64,000 nt of DNA from Phragmitibacter flavus (GTDB taxonomy: Bacteria; Verrucomicrobiota; Verrucomicrobiia; Verrucomicrobiales; Verrucomicrobiaceae), in the NCBI RefSeq assembly GCF_005780165.1, contig NZ_VAUV01000003.1, positions 186,001-250,000 on the forward strand. Direction: 5' to 3'. How positions within the stretch are numbered: position 1 is the first letter of the stretch; each line of letters opens with the position of its first letter. The notes beneath the pieces were generated by a model that saw only the letters and a list, made by a program, of their open reading frames with translations, ran no database searches and had not been told where the DNA came from. This document shows positions 43,805 through 52,376 of this stretch, one piece after another. Position numbers and translations under genes: made by a program.

Positions 43805-46284
43805 CCACCAAGAAAATCAAACCACCCAAAGACCCCTGGCTCCACTGGTTCAAAACCCAACGCTGGAAACCCTTCCCCTTCCAGCAACAAACCTGGAGCG
43901 CCTATCTCAACGGCAAAAGCGGCCTCGTCCACGCCCCCACCGGCCTCGGCAAAACCTACGCCGTCTGGGGCGGCCCTATCCTCGACTGGCTCCAGCAAAA
44001 CCCCGACCCCACCACCTGGCCCAAAATTTCCTCCCCCGAACCCCTCCGCGTCCTCTGGATCACCCCCCTCCGCGCCTTGGCCAACGACACCGTCGAATCC
44101 CTCCAACTGCCCATTCGCGACCTCCGCCTCCCCTGGACCGTCGAACTCCGCACCGGCGACACCAAATCCGCCGCCCGCCAACGCCAGCGCAAACACTTCC
44201 CCACCTGCCTCGTCACCACTCCCGAAAGCCTCTCCCTCCTCCTCAGCTACCCCGACCTCCGGGAAAAATTCGCCACCCTGCAAGCCGTCATCATCGACGA
44301 GTGGCACGAACTCCTCAGCTCCAAACGTGGCGTCCAAACCGAACTCTGCCTCGCCCGCCTGCGCCGCTGGCAACCCAACCTCCGCACCTGGGGCCTCTCC
44401 GCCACCCTCGGAAACCTCCCCCAAGCCCTCGAAGTCCTCACTGGCCCCAACCTCCCCCCCGAAAAAACCACCCTCATCTCCGCCCAAATCCCCAAAAAAT
44501 TCGAGCTAAAAACCCTCCTCCCCACCCGCACCGAGTCCTTCCCCTGGTCCGGCCACGTCGGCCTCCACCTTCTCAAAAACGTCATCGCCCAAATCGAAAA
44601 AAAACAAACCACCCTCCTCTTCACCAACACCCGCTCCCAATCCGAAATCTGGTTCCAGGCCCTCCTTAACGCCCGACCCGATTGGGCCGACAAAATCGCC
44701 CTCCACCACGGCTCCATCGACCGCTCCGAACGCGAAAAAACCGAAATCCGCCTCCGCTCCGGCGACATCCTCTGCGTCGTCTGCACCGGCAGCCTCGACC
44801 TCGGCGTCGACTTCTCCCCCGTCGAACAAGTCATCCAAATCGGCGGCCCCAAAGGCATCGCCCGCCTCCTCCAGCGCGCCGGGCGCAGCGGCCACCAGCC
44901 CGGTGCCACCAGCCGCATCTTCTGCGTCCCCGCCCACGCCATGGAACTCGTCGAATTCGCCGCCATCCGCGACGCCATCAGCCTCGGCCAAATCGAATCA
45001 CGCGACCCCCTCACCGCCCCCCTCGACCTCCTCGCCCAGCACCTCGTCACCCTCGCCCTTGGCGGCGGTTTTACCGAACCCGAAACCCTCGCCGAAATCC
45101 GCAGCACCCACGCCTACCGCCACCTCAGCGACCGCGACTGGCAATGGACCCTCGACTTCGTCGTCCGCGGCGGCAACGCCCTGCGCGCCTACCCTCAATT
45201 CAAACGCGTCCAAAAAAACACCGACGGCCTCCACCTCGTCACCGAACCCCACATCGCCCGCTTCCACCGCATGTCCGTCGGCACCATCACCAGCGACGCC
45301 ATGATCACCGTCAAACTCCAAAACGGTGCCTACCTCGGCAGCCTCGAAGAATCCTTCATCGCCCGGCTCAAACCCGGCGACCCCTTCTCCTTCGCCGGCC
45401 ACCGCGTCGAACTCGTCCGCGTTCGCGACATGGCCGCCATCGTGCGCCGTTCCCAAAAAGCCTCCCGCCTCGTCCCCCAGTGGATGGGCGGACACATGCC
45501 CCTCTCCTCCCAGCTCGCCACCGCCGTCCGCGCCAAACTCGCCGAAGCCCGCCTCGGCCACTTCCACGGACCCGAAATGACCTCCGTCAAACCCGTCCTC
45601 GAACTCCAGGCCCGCGACTCCCTCATCCCCAATCCCGACGAACTCCTCATCGAATCCGCCCACACCCGCGAAGGCCACCACTACTTCATCTACCCCTTCG
45701 CCGGTCGACTCGCCCACGAAGGCCTCGCCTCCCTCACCGCCTTCCGCCTCAGCCGCGATGCCCCCCGTTCCATCACCCTCACCATGAACGACTACGGCTT
45801 CTGCATGACCACCCCCACCCCCGTCGAACTCGACCCATCCGGCTGGCAAAACCTCCTCTCACCCGACCACCTCCTTGATGACCTCCTCGCCTGCCTCAAC
45901 TCCGGCGAACTCACCAAACGCAAATTCCGCGAAATCGCCCGCATCGCCGGCCTCATCTTTCAAGGCTACCCCGGAGCCAGCAAAAGCACCCGCCAGATCC
46001 AAGCCTCCAGCGGCCTCTTCTTCGACGTCTTCACCCGCTACGACCCCGACAACCTCCTCCTCAACCAGGCCCGCCGCGAAGTCCTCCAATACCAGCTCGA
46101 CGAACACCGCCTTACCCAAACCCTGCGCGCCATCCAGACCATGAAAGTCATCCCCATCCCCACCGAACGCCTCACCCCCCTCTCCTTCCCCTTGTGGACC
46201 ATGTGGATCCAAGGTCAAGTCAGCACCGAAGCCTGGTCCGACCGCGTCCGCCGCATGGCCGAACAACTCGAATCCACTTCATAA
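43801..46284 (+). CDS. Ligase-associated DEXH-box DNA helicase (Lhr family)
   Basis: An 827-residue superfamily 2 helicase. ATG 43801 overlaps the photolyase stop by 4 bases. Motif I is VHAPTGLGKTYAVW, motif II DEWHELLSSKRG, motif VI region QRAGRSGHQPG, and the third domain LLFTNTRSQSEIWFQ and SLDLGVDFSPVEQVIQIGGP fit the Lhr group. The C-terminal winged-helix and Lhr-type beta domain follow. In many bacteria this helicase is encoded with an ATP-dependent ligase, an exonuclease and PdeM; here only PdeM follows, and a photolyase takes the first place. It should unwind 3'-tailed duplexes during repair. Confidence 0.92.
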   Translation: MTTKKIKPPKDPWLHWFKTQRWKPFPFQQQTWSAYLNGKSGLVHAPTGLGKTYAVWGGPILDWLQQNPDPTTWPKISSPEPLRVLWITPLRALANDTVESLQLPIRDLRLPWTVELRTGDTKSAARQRQRKHFPTCLVTTPESLSLLLSYPDLREKFATLQAVIIDEWHELLSSKRGVQTELCLARLRRWQPNLRTWGLSATLGNLPQALEVLTGPNLPPEKTTLISAQIPKKFELKTLLPTRTESFPWSGHVGLHLLKNVIAQIEKKQTTLLFTNTRSQSEIWFQALLNARPDWADKIALHHGSIDRSEREKTEIRLRSGDILCVVCTGSLDLGVDFSPVEQVIQIGGPKGIARLLQRAGRSGHQPGATSRIFCVPAHAMELVEFAAIRDAISLGQIESRDPLTAPLDLLAQHLVTLALGGGFTEPETLAEIRSTHAYRHLSDRDWQWTLDFVVRGGNALRAYPQFKRVQKNTDGLHLVTEPHIARFHRMSVGTITSDAMITVKLQNGAYLGSLEESFIARLKPGDPFSFAGHRVELVRVRDMAAIVRRSQKASRLVPQWMGGHMPLSSQLATAVRAKLAEARLGHFHGPEMTSVKPVLELQARDSLIPNPDELLIESAHTREGHHYFIYPFAGRLAHEGLASLTAFRLSRDAPRSITLTMNDYGFCMTTPTPVELDPSGWQNLLSPDHLLDDLLACLNSGELTKRKFREIARIAGLIFQGYPGASKSTRQIQASSGLFFDVFTRYDPDNLLLNQARREVLQYQLDEHRLTQTLRAIQTMKVIPIPTERLTPLSFPLWTMWIQGQVSTEAWSDRVRRMAEQLESTS

Positions 46285-46306
46285 AACTCAATCTCAAATC
46301 TCAAAT

Positions 46307-46963
46307 TTGAAATCTTTATCCATCACTTGGGCGAACGAAACCCTCCATCTTTTCCCCGAGCGCGCCCTCTGGTGGCCCCGCCAATCCACCCTCTTCATCA
46401 CCGACCCCCACTTCGGCAAAGCCGCCACCTTCCGCCACGCCGGCATCCCCATCTGCGAATCCTCCCACGACGCCGACCTCCTCCGCCTCACTCACATCCT
46501 CAACCAAACCAACGCCCAACACCTCATCATCCTCGGCGACTTCCTCCACGCCCGCACCGGCAACAACCCCACCCCCCTTGCCGCCCTCCCCCAATGGCGC
46601 GCCACCTGTCCCGGCCTCCCCATCCCCCTCATCCCCGGCAATCACGACCGCCACGCCGGTCCCCCCGCCCAATCCCTCAACATCGAACTCGTCCACGGCC
46701 CCTGGCCCCTCCCTCCCTTCACCTGCTGCCACGAGCCCGAATCCCTCCCCGACCACTTCACCCTTGCCGGTCACCTCCATCCCGCCCATCGTCTCAGCAC
46801 CAATAACAGCAGCCTCACCGCCCCCTGTTTTCATCTAAGTCAAAACCTCCTGATTCTCCCCGCCTTCGGCACCTTCACCGGCACCAGCCGCATCCACCCC
46901 AAACCCGGCGACAAGATCTACCTCGTCGGCCCCACCGAAGTCCTCCAAATCCCCACCCGCTAA
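46307..46963 (+). CDS. pdeM: Ligase-associated DNA damage response endonuclease PdeM
   Basis: A 218-residue calcineurin-like metallophosphoesterase. The metal motifs are in order: DPHFGKAATF, GDFLHA, GNHDRH, CHEP and GHLHPAH. They match the PdeM family of the Lhr-associated repair set. No ATG is present; TTG 46307 is the first plausible start and follows the helicase stop by 22 bases. The context with the helicase supports the call. The substrate is DNA in the family, but not proven in this lineage. Confidence 0.87.
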   Translation: MKSLSITWANETLHLFPERALWWPRQSTLFITDPHFGKAATFRHAGIPICESSHDADLLRLTHILNQTNAQHLIILGDFLHARTGNNPTPLAALPQWRATCPGLPIPLIPGNHDRHAGPPAQSLNIELVHGPWPLPPFTCCHEPESLPDHFTLAGHLHPAHRLSTNNSSLTAPCFHLSQNLLILPAFGTFTGTSRIHPKPGDKIYLVGPTEVLQIPTR

Positions 46964-46978
46964 CTCCTTCCCAAGGAA

Positions 46979-46998
46979 AGGCGATCTCCAGATCGCCT
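46979..46998. repeat. Palindromic hairpin downstream of pdeM
   Basis: AGGCGATCT and AGATCGCCT form a perfect 9-base stem around CC. It lies 16 bases after the pdeM stop and may be a terminator or a repeat unit. A following stretch (about 47000-47090) holds further small palindromes such as ACCGACGTTCCGTCGGT, so the intergenic region looks repeat-derived. Confidence 0.55.
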
Positions 46999-47178
46999 CT
47001 ATCTATCGGGCCACGGATGTCTCATCGGTCTCTCTTCATCAGTCCATCGGACCACCGACGTTCCGTCGGTCTCAGAGCCCCACTTCCCCAACGTGACAAA
47101 ACCGTCGACCACCCCCCATTGACCGTAGCCCAGTCACCCCCTCATTAAAGGTTCGCCAACGCCAACCTTCCCCATACC

Positions 47179-48966
47179 ATGGTCATCGACCTCAGCTCCA
47201 AGCTGCACCACCCGGTCTCCCGCCAGCTCTACAAAGCCGCCGCCCCCCTCGTCGAACGCAGCCTCCACATCCGCGGCTTCAACGACCTCTACGAACGCAC
47301 CCGGCTATCCGTCAACGCCCAGCCCGACACCCCCGCCCCCTTCGCCTGGTTCACCGCAGCCCTCCAGCAACTCAAAGTCCGCTGCGACCTCGACACCCCA
47401 AAAAACTTCACCATCCCCCAAGGCCCCCTCATCGTCGTCTCCAACCACCCCTTCGGCCTCCTCGACCCCCTCATCCTCGGTCACTACCTCTCGCAGCACC
47501 GCCCCGACCTGCGCATCATGACCAACTTCCTCCTCAACGAACTCGAAGACATCCGGCCCCTCATCGTCCCCGTCGACCCCTTCCACCACCCCGACAGCCC
47601 CCAGCGCAACCTCCGCCCCATCAAAGAATGCCTGCGCCATCTCAAAAAAAACCACGGCGCCCTCGCCATCTTCCCCAGCGGCGAAGTCGCCCACTACCAA
47701 CCCGGCCACGGCATCCAGGAATGCCCCTGGAGTGATCACGTCGGCGCCCTCGCCCGACGCTCCGAAGCCGCCGTTCTCCCCGTTTATTTCAAAGGCCGCA
47801 ACAGCGTCCTTTTCCAAACCGCCGGCATCCTTCATCCCCGCCTGCGCACCAGCCTTCTCCTTCGCGAACTCTTCGACCGCAGCCGCCACCCTGTCACCAT
47901 GCGCATCGGCCGCCCCATCCCCTACTCCCGACTCAAACACTTCGACAACGACACCTCCCTCACCCGCTACCTCCGCCTCCAAACCCTCGTCCTCGGCCAA
48001 CCCAACCTCCCCAAAAAATCCGCCCCCTCCGTCGCCTTCTCAACCCCTTCTCCCTCACCCAACACCCCCAGCACCCTCACCCGCGAAGTCGCCGCCCTCC
48101 CCCCACCCCTCGCCCAGCAGGGCCACCTCGCCGTCCACATCGCCACCGCCTCACAAATCCCCCACCTCCTCCAGGAAATCGGTCGCTGCCGCGAACTCAC
48201 CTTCCGCACCGTCGGCGAAGGCACCGGCAACGCCATTGACCTCGACCGCTTCGATCCCCACTACCTCCACCTCTTCCTCTGGGACCACCAAAACCAGACC
48301 CTCGCCGGAGCCTACCGCATCGGCCGCTGCGACCAACTCCTCCGCGCCCACGGCAAAAAAGGCCTCTACACCCACACCCTCTTCAAATACAAAAACGCCT
48401 TCACCGACGGACTCCACAACGCCCTCGAACTCGGTCGCTCCTTCATTCTCCCCACCTATCAACGCAACCCCGCCGCCCTCCCCCTCCTCTGGAAAGGCGT
48501 CTTCACCTGGATCTCCCAACATCCCCAATACCGACGCCTCTTCGGCCCCGTCACCATCAGCCAGGACTACCAGCAGCTCTCCAAACGCCTCATGGTCTCC
48601 TTCCTCACCCACCACCGCGCCGACCCCACCCTCACCCCCCACATCCGCCCAAGAAAACCCTTCCACAAAAAAGGCAGCAAAAAACTCCTGCGCGAATTCA
48701 TCTCCGCCGACCTCCGCGAAGTCGACGATTTCTCCGCCGTCATCGCCAGTCTTGAAGCCGACGGCAAAGGCCTCCCCATCCTCCTCAAACACTACCTCCG
48801 TCTCAACGGCACCCTCCTCAGCTTCAACGTCGACAAATCCTTCTCCAACTGCCTCGACGGCCTCATCCACGTCGACCTCCTCAACGTCGAACCCCGCCTC
48901 ATCACCAAATACCTCGGCCCCACCGCCGCCACCCAATACCTTGCTCATCATCAATCCCCCATCTAA
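47179..48966 (+). CDS. OlsF-like bifunctional acyltransferase (PlsC-type plus OlsB/GNAT-type)
   Basis: A 595-residue fusion. The N-terminal half is a lysophospholipid-type acyltransferase (IVVSNHPFGLLDPLILGHYL, with His and Asp spaced H-x5-D, and FPSGEVAHYQPG). The C-terminal half (about 310-595) is an OlsB-like N-acyltransferase of the hemolysin/GNAT type (GRCRELTFRTVGEGTGNAID, then LFLWDHQNQTLAGAYRIGR, then LGRSFILPTYQRNPAALPLL). Ornithine lipids are made in two steps, N- then O-acylation, and OlsF-type fusions do both. The fold and the order agree with that. It stands alone, with a repeat-rich region upstream. Confidence 0.8.
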   Translation: MVIDLSSKLHHPVSRQLYKAAAPLVERSLHIRGFNDLYERTRLSVNAQPDTPAPFAWFTAALQQLKVRCDLDTPKNFTIPQGPLIVVSNHPFGLLDPLILGHYLSQHRPDLRIMTNFLLNELEDIRPLIVPVDPFHHPDSPQRNLRPIKECLRHLKKNHGALAIFPSGEVAHYQPGHGIQECPWSDHVGALARRSEAAVLPVYFKGRNSVLFQTAGILHPRLRTSLLLRELFDRSRHPVTMRIGRPIPYSRLKHFDNDTSLTRYLRLQTLVLGQPNLPKKSAPSVAFSTPSPSPNTPSTLTREVAALPPPLAQQGHLAVHIATASQIPHLLQEIGRCRELTFRTVGEGTGNAIDLDRFDPHYLHLFLWDHQNQTLAGAYRIGRCDQLLRAHGKKGLYTHTLFKYKNAFTDGLHNALELGRSFILPTYQRNPAALPLLWKGVFTWISQHPQYRRLFGPVTISQDYQQLSKRLMVSFLTHHRADPTLTPHIRPRKPFHKKGSKKLLREFISADLREVDDFSAVIASLEADGKGLPILLKHYLRLNGTLLSFNVDKSFSNCLDGLIHVDLLNVEPRLITKYLGPTAATQYLAHHQSPI

Positions 48967-49089
48967 GAACATCTGAGTTCGTCTGCGCCCATCTGAGTCA
49001 AAAGACCCACCAACCGAAACCAACGCCCTCCGCGTGACGAATCAAGAAAGTGACACCCATTCACCCATCTTGACCCCGTCACCACCACC

Positions 49090-50097
49090 ATGACCACCCG
49101 CACCCTCGGCAAAACCGGCCCCACCGTCTCCACCCTCGGCCTCGGCTGCATGGGCATGACCGACCACTACGGCCCCGCCGACCGCACCACCAGCCTCGCC
49201 ACCCTCCACGCCGCCATCGACGCCGGCATCACCCTGCTCGACACCGCCGACTTCTACGGCGCCGGCCACAACGAACTCCTCCTCCGCGAAATCCTCGCCA
49301 CCACCCCACGCGAAAAACTCATCATCAGCGGCAAATTCGGCGCCATGCGCGACCCCTCCGGCGGCTGGGGCCCCATCGACGCCCGCCCCGCCTTCATGCG
49401 CCACTCCCTCGCCCAATCCCTCCAGCGCCTCAACATTGACCATATCGACATCTACCGCCCCGTCCGCCTCGACCCCAACGTCCCCATCGAAGAGACCATC
49501 ACCGCCCTCGCCACCATGGTCAAAAAAGGCTACATCCGCCACATCGGCCTCTCCGAAGTCAGCGCCGACACCATCCGCCGCGCCCACGCCATCCATCCCA
49601 TCTGCGACGTCCAGCTCGAATACTCCCTCCTCACCCGGGGTGCCGAAGACACCATCATCCCCACCTGCCGCGAACTCGGCATCGGCATCACCGCCTACGG
49701 CACCCTCTCCCGCGGCCTCCTCAGCGGCCACTTCGACCCCACCGCCCTCACACCGCGCGACTTCCGCAGCGTCAGCCCGAGATTCCGCGCCGCCAATCTC
49801 GAAAAAAACCTCCAGCTCGTCGAATCCCTCCGCCCCCTTGCCGAGCAACACAACGCCACCATCGCCCAGCTTGCCATCGCCTGGGTCCTCGCCAGCGGCG
49901 ACGACATCATCCCCATCATCGGCGCCCGCACCCCCACCCAACTGCAAGAAATCCTCGGCTCCCTCACCCTCCCTCTAAGCTGGACCGACCTCCCCGACAT
50001 CGAGCAAGCCATCCCCAAAAACGCCGCCTCCGGCGAACGCTACCCCCTCGCCATGCTCCGCGACATGGACAGCGAACGCCCCACTCCCCAGGGTTAG
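49090..50097 (+). CDS. Aldo/keto reductase family protein
   Basis: A 335-residue (beta/alpha)8 oxidoreductase using NADPH. Blocks are LGLGCMGMTDHYGPADR, LLDTADFYGAGHNE (Asp51 and Tyr56), IISGKFGAMRDPSGGWGPID (Lys82), and ITAYGTLSRGLLSGHF. Three of the four catalytic residues are present. The usual His (in LYYQHRVD-type motifs) is replaced: the segment here reads IDIYRPVRLDP, with Val at that place. That variant is seen in some members of this group, so activity is not excluded. ATG 49090 is the first start and has the expected N-terminus. It is not in an obvious operon. Confidence 0.88.
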   Translation: MTTRTLGKTGPTVSTLGLGCMGMTDHYGPADRTTSLATLHAAIDAGITLLDTADFYGAGHNELLLREILATTPREKLIISGKFGAMRDPSGGWGPIDARPAFMRHSLAQSLQRLNIDHIDIYRPVRLDPNVPIEETITALATMVKKGYIRHIGLSEVSADTIRRAHAIHPICDVQLEYSLLTRGAEDTIIPTCRELGIGITAYGTLSRGLLSGHFDPTALTPRDFRSVSPRFRAANLEKNLQLVESLRPLAEQHNATIAQLAIAWVLASGDDIIPIIGARTPTQLQEILGSLTLPLSWTDLPDIEQAIPKNAASGERYPLAMLRDMDSERPTPQG

Positions 50098-50127
50098 AAT
50101 CACAAACACCTTCCCTAACAAAGGCAC

Positions 50128-51045
50128 CTACACTCCCGCCAATCGTTCCTTGATCGCTTCCCTCACAATTTTCGAATACGAATTCTTGGCAGGAAGATTC
50201 TGCGGCGAAGAAAATGCCAGCGCGAGTTGATCATGCGTTGTCGTGAACGAAGATCCCTGCACCAGAGGAAAAGGGGAAACGCTCGACGATTCGTCTATGG
50301 AATAGTCTTGAAAGGTAATCGACCCCGGCTGCAACGCATACTCCGCAAGTTTGTTCCCCAACCGCTCATAAATTCTCCTTAGCACCGGAGTTGGACAGAT
50401 AAAAAACAATCCCTTTTTGCATTGCTCTTCCACCCGCAGAAGATGCCCTTTGGTGATCAACTGCGGGAGAATGCGTTTGTTGACATTCTCCCAATTGAAG
50501 TTGGACGACTTCCCCTCCAACGGCGCCGCAAACCCCTCGATCCCACTCCCCTGATGCAGCGATTGTAACTCCCAACTCTGTCTCCGATAGCTTCCTGTCG
50601 TATCAATGGTTTGCACCTCAACCGCAACAAACTCCAGCAACTCTCCCCCACCATCAACATGGGCGATGATCCAATCAAAAGAGTAGGTTGAACCGCGCGA
50701 CTGAACCTTAAGTTCCTTGCCCAGCCGCTGACCAAAAGGAATAGCGGCACCACCCGAAGGCAACCCACCGGTCAGATTCGTCACCATTGGAACAGTCGGC
50801 CCGAATGCCGTCAAACAAACCTGCCACAACACCTGATACTCATTCGCGTAAAGTCGCTGCGGACAACAAATGACAGCCGACTTGTCTTTAGAAGCCGAGG
50901 CCGTGCACAACCCTGATGCCATCCCGTCACTAAAATTTTTTCTGCATGGCAACGAAATGAAAGGGCACTTCCGACTTCGAACTGCAGCTCCGAACCCTTC
51001 AGCCGTTGGCGAGACACCAAAAAGCTCATTTACTTTAAGCGGCAC
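50128..51045 (-). CDS. NotI-like type II restriction endonuclease
   Basis: A 305-residue protein. Residues 27-61 hold cysteines C27, C34, C47 and C60/C61 (SRKCPFISLPCRKNFSDG, then SGLCTASASK, then VICCPQRL) spaced like the metal-binding fold of NotI. The nuclease core has FDW around residue 124 and EVQT around 143-146 followed by DTTGSYR, matching the E-x-Q-T and GSYK pattern of NotI. It starts with GTG at 51045 and overlaps the methyltransferase stop by 11 bases. The pairing with a C5 methyltransferase makes a type II system likely. The recognition site is unknown; NotI itself cuts GCGGCCGC, but specificity cannot be inferred from homology this distant. Confidence 0.8.
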   Translation of the reverse strand: MPLKVNELFGVSPTAEGFGAAVRSRKCPFISLPCRKNFSDGMASGLCTASASKDKSAVICCPQRLYANEYQVLWQVCLTAFGPTVPMVTNLTGGLPSGGAAIPFGQRLGKELKVQSRGSTYSFDWIIAHVDGGGELLEFVAVEVQTIDTTGSYRRQSWELQSLHQGSGIEGFAAPLEGKSSNFNWENVNKRILPQLITKGHLLRVEEQCKKGLFFICPTPVLRRIYERLGNKLAEYALQPGSITFQDYSIDESSSVSPFPLVQGSSFTTTHDQLALAFSSPQNLPAKNSYSKIVREAIKERLAGV

Positions 51046-52228
51046 AACTGCTTTTCCCCCTCACTTCAAGATGAGACTTCATCGTTTCGGCAATCGCCCT
51101 GGCCAACAACACCGGCACGGCATTGCCAACTTGCTCAAACTGAGATCCCCGGTTGCCCTTAAACCTGTAGTAGTCCGGGAAACTTTGAATCCGCGCCGCT
51201 TCACGCACAGAAAACGCACGCGCCTGGTCTGGATGGAAGACCGCCCCCCAATGAGGGTCGCACTTGGTCAACATCGTGCACGCCAGCGAATCCCAAGCCA
51301 GCCTTCCATACCGCTTGGTATGGTCAGACCTCCGGGCCTTTTTCATCCCTTCCGGCAACAACTCAAACGGAATATTGGTCCAGGCACCCCCGGCAGGGAT
51401 ATGCCTCAATCGCTCTAAATTGATTGGCGAAAGTTTGTTCGACGTATGATTGAACAACTTCTCAGTTCCCATTCGTAGTTCAGCCGCATACTTGCTGATC
51501 TCACGGCGTTTCCCATACGGCATCTCCTCAGCACCGCCACCCGCCTCAATCATCGGCAAATCCGAAATCGCATCCCTGAGCGTCACCGCAGGCTCCAGCA
51601 TCAAAGAATCCAACGGTCTCAATCGGGTGGTCAGCGTTGAACCTCCGGTGAAGTTCGCCAGTGCCTCATGAAAATGAGTGGGCTCCGGGTGCACCAAACC
51701 GGGCGATAGCGACGCAAGAAAAATCAAACGGAAGCGATTCTGCGGCACACCAAAATGCGCCGCCAACATGATCCGACAACTCGTCTTATAACCCCGATCA
51801 GTCAGCTCCCGCAAAATCGTTTCTACCACACGCCCTCCGCCAAGCGAAAGCATCCCAGGCACGTTCTCAATCAACAGAGTTCTCGGAGCAAATTCGTCAA
51901 CAAACCTCAGGTAATGCCGAAACATCGAGTTGCGGGGATCATCAAGTATCCGGTCCGGCGCATAAATGGAAAAGCCCTGACACGGTGGACCGCCCAAAAT
52001 ACAATCCAACTCTCCTTTCTGTAACCCAAGCTTGTGCCGCACACTCTCAGGGTCCTGGTTTTCAATCGGACCGTGCGTGGCCCAAGTATCCCGATGATTC
52101 AGTCGAAACGTTTCGACAGCGTTCTCGTTAAAATCATTGGAATATAGACAATTGAACCCCGCCTGGCGAAAGCCCTCGGTAATTCCACCGGCACCAGCAA
52201 ACAGATCAATTGTATTCAAGTCTCCCAT
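51035..52228 (-). CDS. DNA (cytosine-5-)-methyltransferase
   Basis: A 397-residue C5-methyltransferase. Motif I is DLFAGAGG, motif IV GGPPCQGFS with catalytic Cys83, motif VI ENVPG, motif VIII QNRFRLIF, and motif X QVGNAVPVLLARAIAE. The target-recognition region lies between about residues 190 and 330. Its gene overlaps the endonuclease start by 11 bases, so they are translationally coupled. Codon use is less C-rich than in neighbours, a hint of horizontal acquisition. A perfect 14-base palindrome at 52264-52277 lies 36 bases upstream of its start and may be an operator. Confidence 0.94.
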   Translation of the reverse strand: MGDLNTIDLFAGAGGITEGFRQAGFNCLYSNDFNENAVETFRLNHRDTWATHGPIENQDPESVRHKLGLQKGELDCILGGPPCQGFSIYAPDRILDDPRNSMFRHYLRFVDEFAPRTLLIENVPGMLSLGGGRVVETILRELTDRGYKTSCRIMLAAHFGVPQNRFRLIFLASLSPGLVHPEPTHFHEALANFTGGSTLTTRLRPLDSLMLEPAVTLRDAISDLPMIEAGGGAEEMPYGKRREISKYAAELRMGTEKLFNHTSNKLSPINLERLRHIPAGGAWTNIPFELLPEGMKKARRSDHTKRYGRLAWDSLACTMLTKCDPHWGAVFHPDQARAFSVREAARIQSFPDYYRFKGNRGSQFEQVGNAVPVLLARAIAETMKSHLEVRGKSSCAA

Positions 52229-52263
52229 ATCTAGATTTCAATCCTGACACGCCCTCGTCCAAA

Positions 52264-52277
52264 AACAATCGATTGTT
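52264..52277. promoter_or_regulatory. Perfect palindrome upstream of the methyltransferase, possible operator
   Basis: AACAATCGATTGTT is a perfect 14-base palindrome. It lies 36 bases before the methyltransferase start, where transcription of the restriction-modification pair should begin. No C-protein gene is visible nearby, so binding by the methyltransferase itself or a host regulator would be needed. Confidence 0.4.
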
Positions 52278-52376
52278 GTTCATTTGAATACTTTTTACCG
52301 ACATCTTTGACTTGGAACAAAGTGACACTATCTAAACGACATCCCGATTCACACCATAAAATTCACCGAGAATTGC

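Noticed and set aside
48967-49089. Short direct repeat (CATCTGAGT twice) before the aldo/keto reductase
   Set aside because: Only two short copies, no structure or mobile-element mark; likely chance.
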